Assembly (NCBI GenBank): GCA_045617525.1
Contig: JAZLIT010000075.1
Coordinates: 1 to 21,672 of the forward strand
Origin: JAZLIT01 sp045617525
GTDB taxonomy: Bacteria > Bacillota > Bacilli > Bacillales_A > Planococcaceae
Length of the DNA stretch: 21,672 bases
Direction: 5' to 3'
Shown: positions 15,061 through 21,672 of the stretch, one piece after another
How positions within the stretch are numbered: position 1 is the first letter of the stretch
Layout: every line of letters starts with the position of its first letter
Translations under genes and position numbers: made by a program
Notes under the pieces: model-generated
What the model was told of the DNA's origin: nothing
The model's database searches: none
What the model saw: the letters and a program-made list of their open reading frames with translations, nothing else

Positions 15061-16425
15061 TTGAAAAAGGCATTGAAAGATATTGCGGCATGGTTAAAAA
15101 TTCGTGAGCAACAATTTGAAGATGTTATTGTATCGGGCATTTCGATTGATACGAGAACAATCCAACAAGGGGATTTATTTGTGCCGTTTCGCGGCGAGGC
15201 TGTTAATGGGCATAAATTTGTGGAGCAGGCATTTGAAAAAGGTGCGGCTGCATCGCTTTGGTTAGAAGATGAGCCTAATCCACCTGCTGGGTTACCGCTA
15301 ATCTTTGTGGAGAATGCTGAGCAAGCACTTCAAAAAATGGCGATTGCATATCGTAGTGAGCATAACGCGACATTCATTGGGATTACTGGTTCAAATGGTA
15401 AAACATCGACAAAGGATATCGTCGCCGGTGCACTTTCTCCATATTATAAAGTTCAAAAGACGATTGGGAATTTTAACAATGAGCTAGGACTGCCAATTAC
15501 AATTTTACAATTAGACGAAGATACAGAGTTCTCGATTCTTGAGATGGGTATGAGTGGATTCGGTGAAATTGAAATACTTACGCGCATTGCACGACCTCAC
15601 TTAGCAATCATCACAAACATCGGTGAGGCACATATGCAAGATTTAGGCTCTCGAGCTGGCATTGCCCAGGCGAAGTATGAAATCACAAAAGGCTTACTAG
15701 ATGATGGCGTGCTATTTTACGATGGCGATGAACCATTACTACGTGAGTTAGTGGCAGAGGATGGTTATACTGAGGCGATGGCATTTGGCTTCGGGGATGA
15801 CAATGATTTAGTGGCATACGATATCGAAACGACGGAAACAGGCAGTAAGTTTTCGGTTAAAGGGATGATTGAAGGCGACTTCTTTATTTCGGTACTTGGA
15901 AAGCATCAAGTGAAAAACACGTTAAATGCGATGCTTGTTTGTAAGGCGTTAAATTTATCGGATGTACAGATTCGCGAAGCACTTGAGCATGTACAGCTTA
16001 CAGATATGCGTATGCAACTTGTTCAAGGTGCTGGAGATATATTGTTTATCAACGATGCTTACAACGCGGCGCCAACTTCGATGAAGGCTGCGATTGAATT
16101 TATTGCTAGTACTCAAATGCGAAGCGATAAGTGGCTTGTACTAGGTGATATGCTTGAACTAGGTGAGGATGAACAGGCATTTCATGAAGAAATAGCCGAT
16201 TGGATCGATGTTAATGAAATTGCGCGTGTTTGTTTATTTGGCCCTCGAATGAAGTGGCTTGCAACAAAATTAGCGAATAAATTTGATGCGACTCATATGA
16301 TTTATAGTGAAACCGATTATGAAGGAATTATTTCATATCTAAAAGAGCATGCTACGGATGAAAGCCTTGTATTATTAAAGGGTTCTCGCGGCATGAAACT
16401 TGAAACGATTTTAAAAGCATTTTAA
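15061..16425 (+). CDS. murF: UDP-N-acetylmuramoyl-tripeptide--D-alanyl-D-alanine ligase
   Basis: 454 residues, normal for MurF; the last cytoplasmic step that builds the UDP-MurNAc-pentapeptide. Three domains follow in order: the N-terminal UDP-binding domain with SGISIDTRTIQQGDLFVPFRG (about 25-45), the central ATP domain with GITGSNGKTSTKD (107-119, the P-loop) and NFNNELGLPITIL, and the C-terminal ligase domain with DAYNAAPTSMKAA and LGDMLELGEDEQAFH. The start is TTG at 15061 behind GAGTGGGATAAACG. It lies 12 bases after the ddl stop, in the same operon. It ends with a Lys-Ala-Phe tail, and terminator-like stems follow at once. Confidence 0.97.
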   Translation: MKKALKDIAAWLKIREQQFEDVIVSGISIDTRTIQQGDLFVPFRGEAVNGHKFVEQAFEKGAAASLWLEDEPNPPAGLPLIFVENAEQALQKMAIAYRSEHNATFIGITGSNGKTSTKDIVAGALSPYYKVQKTIGNFNNELGLPITILQLDEDTEFSILEMGMSGFGEIEILTRIARPHLAIITNIGEAHMQDLGSRAGIAQAKYEITKGLLDDGVLFYDGDEPLLRELVAEDGYTEAMAFGFGDDNDLVAYDIETTETGSKFSVKGMIEGDFFISVLGKHQVKNTLNAMLVCKALNLSDVQIREALEHVQLTDMRMQLVQGAGDILFINDAYNAAPTSMKAAIEFIASTQMRSDKWLVLGDMLELGEDEQAFHEEIADWIDVNEIARVCLFGPRMKWLATKLANKFDATHMIYSETDYEGIISYLKEHATDESLVLLKGSRGMKLETILKAF

Positions 16426-16432
16426 TAAAAGC

Positions 16433-16477
16433 AGCCCTTTACTAGTTAGAAATAATAGGTAGAGGGCTTGTGTTTTA
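16433..16477 (+). terminator. Probable terminator of ddl-murF
   Basis: AGCCCTTTAC (16433-16442) pairs with GGTAGAGGGCT (ending 16468) through ten pairs including one G-U. The tail TGTGTTTTAT is a poor U tract, so termination may be incomplete. Confidence 0.55.
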
Positions 16478-16592
16478 TAGAGGTATTGGAGGTGTTTGTT
16501 GTAGCGAGTGATAACTTTTAAAAGCATTATCGTTGCATACCTTCATATTGCGTGTTAGACTATGTAGAGCAATGGATACATTTTGTGCGAAG

Positions 16593-16625
16593 ACTCTTCA
16601 ATAATAATGAAGGGTACTTTTTTTT
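16593..16625 (+). terminator. Strong intrinsic terminator upstream of cshA
   Basis: ACTCTTCA (16593-16600) and TGAAGGGT (16608-16615) pair around a seven-base loop (one G-U pair), followed by eight T (16618-16625). It lies about 170 bases after murF, so it ends either read-through from murF or a short RNA made from within the gap. Confidence 0.8.
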
Positions 16626-16667
16626 GAACTTAAGGTTTTTTTCTAGTAACATTAACAATTTAGAATT

Positions 16668-16700
16668 AAGCCCCTCGGCAATGTCCGGGCTTTCCTTTTC
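16668..16700 (+). terminator. Second terminator-like hairpin upstream of cshA
   Basis: AAGCCC (16668-16673) and GGGCTT (16687-16692) with a 13-base loop are followed by TTTCCTTTTC. The weaker stem and broken T tract make it less certain. Confidence 0.45.
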
Positions 16701-16840
16701 ATATAAGAGAGCTTTGCAAAACAGCAAAGAGAATTTTTTAAGTAACGGAAACGTTCCCCACATACAGGCTCGAATTTGCCGATATGTCATCTGAAAATGT
16801 AACCATTTGTCAACTTATAAGAAAAAGGAGATTGAATAGT

Positions 16841-18460
16841 TTGACAAATTTTTCAGAATTAAATATTAGTGAATCTACATTACGTTCAGTTAAGCGTATG
16901 GGATTTGAAGAAGCAACACCAATCCAAGAAGGTACTATTACATTTGCAATGGCAGGTCGTGACGTTTTAGGTCAAGCGCAAACAGGTACTGGTAAAACAG
17001 CAGCATTCGGTATTCCTCTAATCGAGAAAATCGATCCAAAAAATCCTAACATCCAAGCGTTAGTAATCGCTCCAACTCGTGAGTTAGCAATTCAGGTTTC
17101 TGAAGAGCTTTACAAAATCGGTTACGACAAACGCATTAAATTATTATCAGTATACGGTGGACAAGAAATCGGACGTCAAATCCGTTCTCTTAAAAACAAC
17201 CCACAAATCATCGTTGGTACTCCTGGTCGTATCCAAGATCATATCAACCGTAAAACGCTTAAACTATCTGACGTTCAAACGTTAGTGTTAGACGAAGCGG
17301 ATGAAATGTTAAACATGGGCTTCATCGACGACATTAACGCAATTTTAGAAAATGTCCCAGCTGAACGTCAAACTTTACTATTCTCAGCTACAATGCCTCC
17401 AGCAATCCGTAAAATTGCTGAAACATTCATGAAAGATCCTGAAATCGTAAAAATTAAAACAAAAGAATTAACAATGGAAAACATTGAACAATTCTTCGTT
17501 AAAGCACAAGAACGTGAAAAATTCGATGTTTTATCACGTATTCTTAACGTTCAAAAACCAGAACTTGCTATCATCTTCGGTCGTACAAAACGCCGTGTTG
17601 ATGAGTTATCTCAAGCTCTAGGTATTCGTGGTTTCAGCGCTGAAGGAATTCACGGTGACTTATCACAAGCAAAACGTATTTCAGTTTTACGCCAATTCAA
17701 AGAGGGTAAAATTGATATCCTTATTGCAACTGATGTAGCTGCACGTGGACTTGATATTTCAGGCGTAACACACGTTTACAACTTTGACATTCCTCAAGAT
17801 CCGGAATCTTATGTTCACCGTATTGGCCGTACTGGCCGTGCTGGTCGTTCAGGTGTTGCTGTAACATTCGTAACGCCACGTGAAATGGGATACCTACGTA
17901 TTGTTGAAGAAACAACTAAAAAGCGCATGACTCCTTTAGAGCCACCAACTTCTAACGAAGCACTTGTTGGTCTACAAAAAGAAGCTATGGAAAGTTTAGC
18001 TGAATTAACTCAATCGGCAGAATTAGGGGACTACCGTCGTCTTGCTGATGATTTATTAGAAAACTACAATGCAACTGATTTAATCGCAGCGGCTTTAAAA
18101 ACGTTAACTCGTGAGCCAAATGCAACTCCTGTATCTATTTCTGAAGAGCGTCCATTACCAATGCGTGGTAACCGTTCATCAGGTGGCGGCGGAGGCCGTG
18201 GCCGTTCAGGCGGCGGAGATCGCAACCGTAGTGGTGGTGGATACCGCGGCGGAAGCGGCGGAGGTCGTACTGGCGGTGGAGATCGTGGTGCTCGCACAGG
18301 TGGCGGAGATCGTGGTCCTCGTCGTGAAGGTGGAAGCCGTGAAGGTGGAGCTCCTCGTCCTGCTGCAAGTCGTGAAGGTGGAAACCGTGAAGGCGGTCGT
18401 CGTGAAGGCGGAAGCCGTTCAGGCGGAGATCGTCGTCCACGTCAACGTCGCGAAGACTAG
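16841..18460 (+). CDS. cshA: DEAD-box ATP-dependent RNA helicase with a Gly/Arg-rich tail
   Basis: 539 residues from the TTG at 16841, which follows AAAAAGGAG at ten bases; the frame is open further upstream but without a ribosome site. Helicase motifs in order: Q motif GFEEATPIQ (about 21-29), AQTGTGKT (46-53), PTRELAIQ, TPGRI, DEAD (151-154), SAT (182-184), and in the second domain ATDVAARGLDISGVTHV and HRIGRTGRAGRSG. CshA-type helicases unwind RNA in mRNA decay and ribosome assembly and aid growth in the cold. The last about 105 residues are low-complexity, built of GGGDR, REGG and SGGG repeats, likely an unstructured RNA-binding tail. The position after ddl-murF and before ydbS-ydbT matches B. 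subtilis cshA (ydbR). A 16-bp-stem terminator follows. Confidence 0.96.
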   Translation: MTNFSELNISESTLRSVKRMGFEEATPIQEGTITFAMAGRDVLGQAQTGTGKTAAFGIPLIEKIDPKNPNIQALVIAPTRELAIQVSEELYKIGYDKRIKLLSVYGGQEIGRQIRSLKNNPQIIVGTPGRIQDHINRKTLKLSDVQTLVLDEADEMLNMGFIDDINAILENVPAERQTLLFSATMPPAIRKIAETFMKDPEIVKIKTKELTMENIEQFFVKAQEREKFDVLSRILNVQKPELAIIFGRTKRRVDELSQALGIRGFSAEGIHGDLSQAKRISVLRQFKEGKIDILIATDVAARGLDISGVTHVYNFDIPQDPESYVHRIGRTGRAGRSGVAVTFVTPREMGYLRIVEETTKKRMTPLEPPTSNEALVGLQKEAMESLAELTQSAELGDYRRLADDLLENYNATDLIAAALKTLTREPNATPVSISEERPLPMRGNRSSGGGGGRGRSGGGDRNRSGGGYRGGSGGGRTGGGDRGARTGGGDRGPRREGGSREGGAPRPAASREGGNREGGRREGGSRSGGDRRPRQRRED

Positions 18461-18471
18461 TTTAAAATTTC

Positions 18472-18515
18472 AAACGCACACAAACGAGCTTCATTCGTTT
18501 GTGTGCGTTTTTTTT
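18472..18515 (+). terminator. Intrinsic terminator of cshA
   Basis: AAACGCACACAAACGA (18472-18487) and its exact complement (18495-18510) form a 16-bp stem with a seven-base loop and an uninterrupted T tail to 18515. Confidence 0.95.
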
Positions 18516-18580
18516 GTTTTGAAACAATATGACGATAAAAACGTATACAATAGAAAGTAGCTAAAGGGGGGGGAGAAAAT

Positions 18581-19060
18581 ATGAGAGCGGAACCGATGTA
18601 TCAAATTCCTGAAAAGGGACTGACAGTGTGGCGAATTTATGGATTAATCTATTCAATTTTAATAGCAATAGCAGCAGGGTTTATTTGTTTTTTTGCAAAT
18701 AAATTTGAATGGCCGTTATATGTTGTGATTATTACTGTGGCGTGTGTAGTTATAAGTGTCGTTATGTTAATTGTGTTATTTCCGACGATTCGCTGGAATA
18801 TTTGGCGCTATGAAGTTCGTGAGCAGGAAATAGAGATTAGAAGTGGTCTTTTTGTCGTTAAGCATACACTGATACCGATGGTGCGTGTACAGCATGTTGA
18901 TACGGAACAGGGTCCGATATTAAAACGCTATAACTTGGCGAATATTTCAATCTCAACTGCTGCAACAACGCATACTATACCGATGCTAGAGGTTGGGGAA
19001 GCAAGTGAGCTGCGCATGAAAATTTCGGAATTAGCAAGGGTGGCCGAAGAAGATGTCTAA
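18581..19060 (+). CDS. ydbS: Bacterial PH-domain membrane protein, YdbS-like
   Basis: 159 residues. Two membrane segments (about 19-38 and 45-67) are followed by one bacterial PH-like domain (bPH2/DUF304): YEVREQEIEIRSGLFVVKHTLIP, then VRVQHVDTEQGPILKRYNLANISI and TIPML. The ATG follows a G-rich site (AAAGGGGGGGAG). The gene overlaps the next by eight bases (ATGTCTAA), so YdbS and YdbT are translationally coupled and probably form one membrane complex. The pair sits directly behind cshA in B. subtilis as well. From memory, YdbST there has been linked to resistance against a circular bacteriocin; the molecular action is unknown to me. Confidence 0.9.
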   Translation: MRAEPMYQIPEKGLTVWRIYGLIYSILIAIAAGFICFFANKFEWPLYVVIITVACVVISVVMLIVLFPTIRWNIWRYEVREQEIEIRSGLFVVKHTLIPMVRVQHVDTEQGPILKRYNLANISISTAATTHTIPMLEVGEASELRMKISELARVAEEDV

Positions 19061-20507
19061 TGAAAAGTATAAGTTACATCCTGCTACCGTATTTATTTCA
19101 ACAATCAAAGCTGTAAAGGTTTTTATCTTACCGATGATAATTATTTTAGTTACAAGTGGATTTAAATTTAATTTTGATTTCCGTTCGGATGCATTTTTTA
19201 AAGATTCGATTGCGATGATTCTATTTTTCATAGTGTTTATAGGGATCACCTTTACAACTTTATTGAAGTGGTGGACTTATCGATATTGGTTTGAGGATAG
19301 AGAATTACGTATTGAATATGGGTTGTTTGTGAAGAAGAAGCGCTATATTCCATTTGATCGCATTCAAAATTTGAACTATAAGGAAAGTGTTTTACATCGT
19401 GTATTTGGGCTGGTACAAGTAATTGTAGAAACGGCAGGAGCTAAAAGTGATGAACCGGAGGCTGATTTGACTGCAATAAAAAAAGCAGCAGCAGATCAAA
19501 TTGAATTGGAAATGAAACAAGTGAAGCGAACAGATGGGGCGTTTGAGGTAGAACCTTCTGTGCAAGTGGTTCACTCGATGTCTACTCGAGATTTGCTAAT
19601 TGTTGCGACGACCTCAAATAGTATGGGTGTTGTCTTAGTGGGTGTCTATGCCGCTATTTCACAGTTTGCAGAGTATATTTCCTTTGAAGCAATTTATAAT
19701 GAATTGTCTTATTTAGTTCGTTTTGGGTTTGTGGTAGTGATGTCGATGGTTTTCGTGGTATTGTTGGTTGTTTGGTTAATTTCAGTTTTTTTAACAGCAA
19801 TCAATTATTATCGATTTACCATCATGCAAGATGGTGAACGTTTAATCATTACGCGCGGTTTACTGGAAAAGAAGCGTATTTCCTTGCCAAAAAATCGAAT
19901 TCAGGCCATTAAAATTATCGAAAACCCATTACGTCAATTACTGGGGTTGTGTACCGTTGTGGTCGAAAGTGCAGGGGGTAACTTTAGTGGTGAATCAGAT
20001 AAAAAAATTGTACTTATGCCGATTATTTCGAGGAAAAAAATGTATCCATTACTAGCGGAGTTATTTCCTGAATTTCAATTTATTGAAAATGAAAAGGTAC
20101 GTTCACCCTTAAAGGCACGCGTGTTTTTCTATCGACTGAACTTTTTTTTCATTGTACCAATTGTAGCGGCGTTGTCGTATTTCTTCTATCCGTACGGTCT
20201 ATTATCAATATTAATTGTTTTTGCAACAATAGCACTGGGTGTGTGGCAACATAAAACTGCGGCATTGCAAATATCTAATCAACAATTAATGATCCGCTAT
20301 CGTCAAATTAGTCGTATTACATTTTTTGCACAAAAGCCTCGCATTCAAATGGTGGAAGCGAGCCAAAACTATTTCCAAAAGCGAAAAGCTATTGCATCTG
20401 CAAAAATTATAGTGATGTCTGGGATGAATGGTGCTTCGGCAAAAGCTTTTCATATGGATTTGCATGAAATTAAAAAATTACTAGCGTGGTATGAAGCGAA
20501 AAAATAA
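19053..20507 (+). CDS. ydbT: Bacterial PH-domain membrane protein, YdbT-like
   Basis: 484 residues, the usual YdbT length. Three bPH2-type domains are each preceded by membrane segments. The first follows helices at about 17-36 and 50-70 (WFEDRELRIEYGLFVKKKRYIPFDRIQNLNYKE). The second follows helices around 180-205 and 220-248 (YRFTIMQDGERLIITRGLLEKKRISLPKNRIQAIKI). The third follows helices around 355-400 (LQISNQQLMIRYRQISRITFFAQKPRIQMVEAS). The repeated R-Y-I-P/RIQ pattern is typical of the family. The start ATG lies inside the end of ydbS. The stop TAA shares its last base with the stem of a terminator, and a group II intron follows directly. In B. subtilis acpS lies further on; here the intron hides what follows. 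Confidence 0.9.
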   Translation: MSNEKYKLHPATVFISTIKAVKVFILPMIIILVTSGFKFNFDFRSDAFFKDSIAMILFFIVFIGITFTTLLKWWTYRYWFEDRELRIEYGLFVKKKRYIPFDRIQNLNYKESVLHRVFGLVQVIVETAGAKSDEPEADLTAIKKAAADQIELEMKQVKRTDGAFEVEPSVQVVHSMSTRDLLIVATTSNSMGVVLVGVYAAISQFAEYISFEAIYNELSYLVRFGFVVVMSMVFVVLLVVWLISVFLTAINYYRFTIMQDGERLIITRGLLEKKRISLPKNRIQAIKIIENPLRQLLGLCTVVVESAGGNFSGESDKKIVLMPIISRKKMYPLLAELFPEFQFIENEKVRSPLKARVFFYRLNFFFIVPIVAALSYFFYPYGLLSILIVFATIALGVWQHKTAALQISNQQLMIRYRQISRITFFAQKPRIQMVEASQNYFQKRKAIASAKIIVMSGMNGASAKAFHMDLHEIKKLLAWYEAKK

Positions 20508-20549
20508 ACCGGTATGATTTCACGTTAAGTGAATCATACCGGTTCTTTT
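20507..20549 (+). terminator. Intrinsic terminator of ydbS-ydbT, used as intron target
   Basis: AACCGGTATGATTTCAC (20507-20523) pairs with GTGAATCATACCGGTT (20529-20544), with one bulged base and a five-base loop, followed by CTTTTA. The intron begins at the next base after this tail. Confidence 0.92.
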
Positions 20550-20550
20550 A

Positions 20551-20960
20551 GTGTGCCCGGCATGCACAACAGCTCGGTGGTGAAAGTCCACTACAGGCTT
20601 GGCAGTAGGAACTGTTAGCGAAAGACAAGGGTGTCCATGGCGACGTGGAATCTGAAGGAAGTCGGACGCAAACTCTCGAACTGACGAACAGAAATCAGAT
20701 AAAAGGCTGAATTGGGACGGATGAGCTTGCTAAACAAAGCGAAGTCCAATACTGCCCAAATCCCATACAGTAAATCTGGCAGTTACATGAGAGGAAAGCG
20801 GTTGTGCTTACCCGGGGAGGTCTCTTGAGGGTTAGTTAAATTAACAATTTCATTAGTGATAATGAAATGAATCAAGAGAAGTCAGCAGAAGCCATAGTAG
20901 TTTTCCATTTGAAACGAAGGGCTGAACAATCTTAAATCTTGAAAGAAACAAGGAGGTGGA
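20551..20960 (+). ncRNA. Group II intron ribozyme, domains I-III (approximate end)
   Basis: Conserved ribozyme segments are seen in order: GTGTGCCCGGCATG at the 5' end, AAGGGTGTCCATGGCGACG with TGGAATCTGAAGGAAG (20627-20662), ACCCGGGGAGGTCT (20810-20823), and AGTCAGCAGAAGCCATAGTA (20880-20899). TAAAAG at 20700-20705 is the exact complement of CTTTTA (20545-20550) just before the splice site, and lies where EBS1 is expected, so I take them as EBS1 and IBS1. The RNA should splice itself out with help from the encoded maturase. The end given is where recognisable ribozyme wording stops. Confidence 0.85.
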
Positions 20961-21070
20961 GACATCCCGCCAAAACACAGAAAACATCGAGGTATAGACC
21001 GAAAGATGGCTACTTATGGAAGGATAAGCTGGAAGCGAAAGAGTAAATAAGAGCGTGTAGGGATGTAAAC

Positions 21071-21672
21071 ATGGAAATGAATAAACAAGATGGTATCGAA
21101 CTAATTGACAGGATTGCATCTCATAAAAATCTATGGATTGCATACAAGAAAGTGAAAACAAATGGAGGTGCACCAGGGATTGATGGGATAACCGTAGATC
21201 AACTGAAGTCGCACTTACTAAAATATGAAGAACCATTAAAACGGAAGCTAAAGGATGGCACCTACCAACCACAACCAGTGAGAAGGGTGGCCATTCCTAA
21301 AGCCGATGGTTCTAAAAGATACTTAGGTATCCCATGTGTACTGGACCGAGTGGTTCAACAAGCAATACTTCAAATCATTAATCCAATCATTGACCCCCAC
21401 TTTTCAGACAAAAGCTTTGGTTTTCGAAAAGAAAGAAACGCTCATCAAGCGATTCAACTAGCGGAGAAATATTACGAAGAAGGCTACCGAACAGTCGTAG
21501 ACTGCGACCTGAAAAGCTACTTTGACACAATCCATCATCAACGACTAAGAGCGTACCTAGAAGAATTTATCACAGATAAAATTGTGTTAAAACTCATTTG
21601 GAAATTCTTACGCTCTGGGATATTAGACAAAGATATCTATATTGATACAACTGAAGGTGCACCTCAAGGTGG
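21071..21672 (+). CDS. ltrA: Group II intron reverse transcriptase/maturase, 5' part
   Basis: About 200 codons are open to the window edge; the frame is cut, not broken. Reverse-transcriptase blocks in order: NGGAPGIDGITVDQL (31-45, RT0), PVRRVAIPKADGSKRYLGIP with VLDRVVQQAI (69-99, RT1), FSDKSFGFRKERNAHQAI (111-128, RT2), TVVDCDLKSYFDTIHH (141-156, RT3, with the first catalytic aspartate at Asp146), and GAPQGG (196-201, start of RT4). The YADD box, the maturase domain and any endonuclease domain would lie beyond the window. The ATG follows AGGGATGTAAAC. The wording resembles class C intron proteins, in agreement with the ribozyme. The protein both assists splicing and copies the intron RNA into new sites. 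Confidence 0.94.
   Translation, partial: MEMNKQDGIELIDRIASHKNLWIAYKKVKTNGGAPGIDGITVDQLKSHLLKYEEPLKRKLKDGTYQPQPVRRVAIPKADGSKRYLGIPCVLDRVVQQAILQIINPIIDPHFSDKSFGFRKERNAHQAIQLAEKYYEEGYRTVVDCDLKSYFDTIHHQRLRAYLEEFITDKIVLKLIWKFLRSGILDKDIYIDTTEGAPQG

Larger units (their letters stand above)
16426..16840. other. murF-cshA gap with three terminator-like stems
   Basis: This region of about 415 bases has no gene I can support. Its main content is a series of three hairpins followed by T-rich tails (16433-16477, 16593-16625 and 16668-16700). A possible promoter, TTGCAT (16533-16538) with TAGACT (16556-16561) 17 bases on, lies before the second stem. The cshA ribosome site AAAAAGGAG is at the end (16822-16830). 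Confidence 0.55.
20551..21672 (+). mobile_element. Group IIC intron, 5' part (runs off the window)
   Basis: The element begins GTGTGCCCGGCATG at 20551, the group II 5' splice consensus (GUGYG), right behind the T tail of the ydbT terminator. The following 400 bases match the Oceanobacillus iheyensis class IIC ribozyme as I remember it. A reverse-transcriptase frame starts at 21071 in what should be domain IV. Domains V and VI and the 3' boundary lie outside the window, so completeness cannot be judged. Class IIC introns are known to enter downstream of terminator hairpins, which is the case here. Orientation is the same as ydbT. Confidence 0.93.

Noticed and set aside
16552..16794. Open frames of about 80 codons on both strands in the murF-cshA gap
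   Set aside because: They overlap each other, run through two terminator-like hairpins and have no ribosome site.
18111..18560. Long alternative frames on both strands over the cshA tail
   Set aside because: They are by-products of the repetitive Gly/Arg-coding DNA and have no start signals.
20853..21272. 139-codon frame on the minus strand in the intron
   Set aside because: It is antisense to the ribozyme and to the reverse transcriptase gene, whose RT motifs are plain on the plus strand.

Overview
The window is a chromosomal segment of a low-GC Gram-positive bacterium. AT-rich codon use, strong AGGAGG-type ribosome sites, TTG/GTG starts, many U-tailed intrinsic terminators and the gene order ddl-murF-cshA-ydbS-ydbT (as in Bacillus subtilis) point to Bacillales. 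The repeats and protein style suggest the Lysinibacillus/Solibacillus side of the Planococcaceae; the genus is inferred. Almost everything is ordinary core or near-core gene content. The unusual material lies between the genes and at the right edge.

Left part (1-8150). An interspersed-repeat fragment and a long hairpin sit at the left edge. Next come a minus-strand succinyl-CoA:acetate CoA-transferase and, behind it, a LytTR-type regulator. A gene-poor stretch of about 650 bases precedes a plus-strand AraC-type regulator, a small membrane protein and a membrane-anchored VanY-type D,D-carboxypeptidase. Convergent to these are a cardiolipin synthase and a YwqG-family (DUF1963) protein on the minus strand.

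Middle (8150-13100). A minus-strand copper operon csoR-copZ-copA has a clear CsoR-type operator inside its promoter and a terminator between copZ and copA. Beyond it is an unrecognised 45-codon plus-strand gene, convergent with a rodA-type SEDS glycosyltransferase. Between rodA and the next gene lies a tandem pair of about 103-bp units rich in hairpins; one carries a 46-bp extra segment.

Right part (13100-21672). An unrecognised 252-residue protein precedes ddl-murF (cell wall precursor synthesis), the DEAD-box RNA helicase gene cshA with a long Gly/Arg-rich tail, and the overlapping pair ydbS-ydbT (bacterial PH-domain membrane proteins). Directly behind the ydbT terminator a group IIC intron starts and runs off the window. 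Its ribozyme 5' part and about 200 codons of its reverse transcriptase are visible, together with a six-base EBS1/IBS1 match to the terminator tail.

Themes: cell envelope construction and modification (vanY-type, cls, rodA, ddl, murF), copper homeostasis, acetate/CoA metabolism and RNA metabolism. I did not find a clear undescribed multi-gene system. The best candidates for new biology are the structured tandem repeat, the 45-codon gene and the unidentified 252-residue protein.
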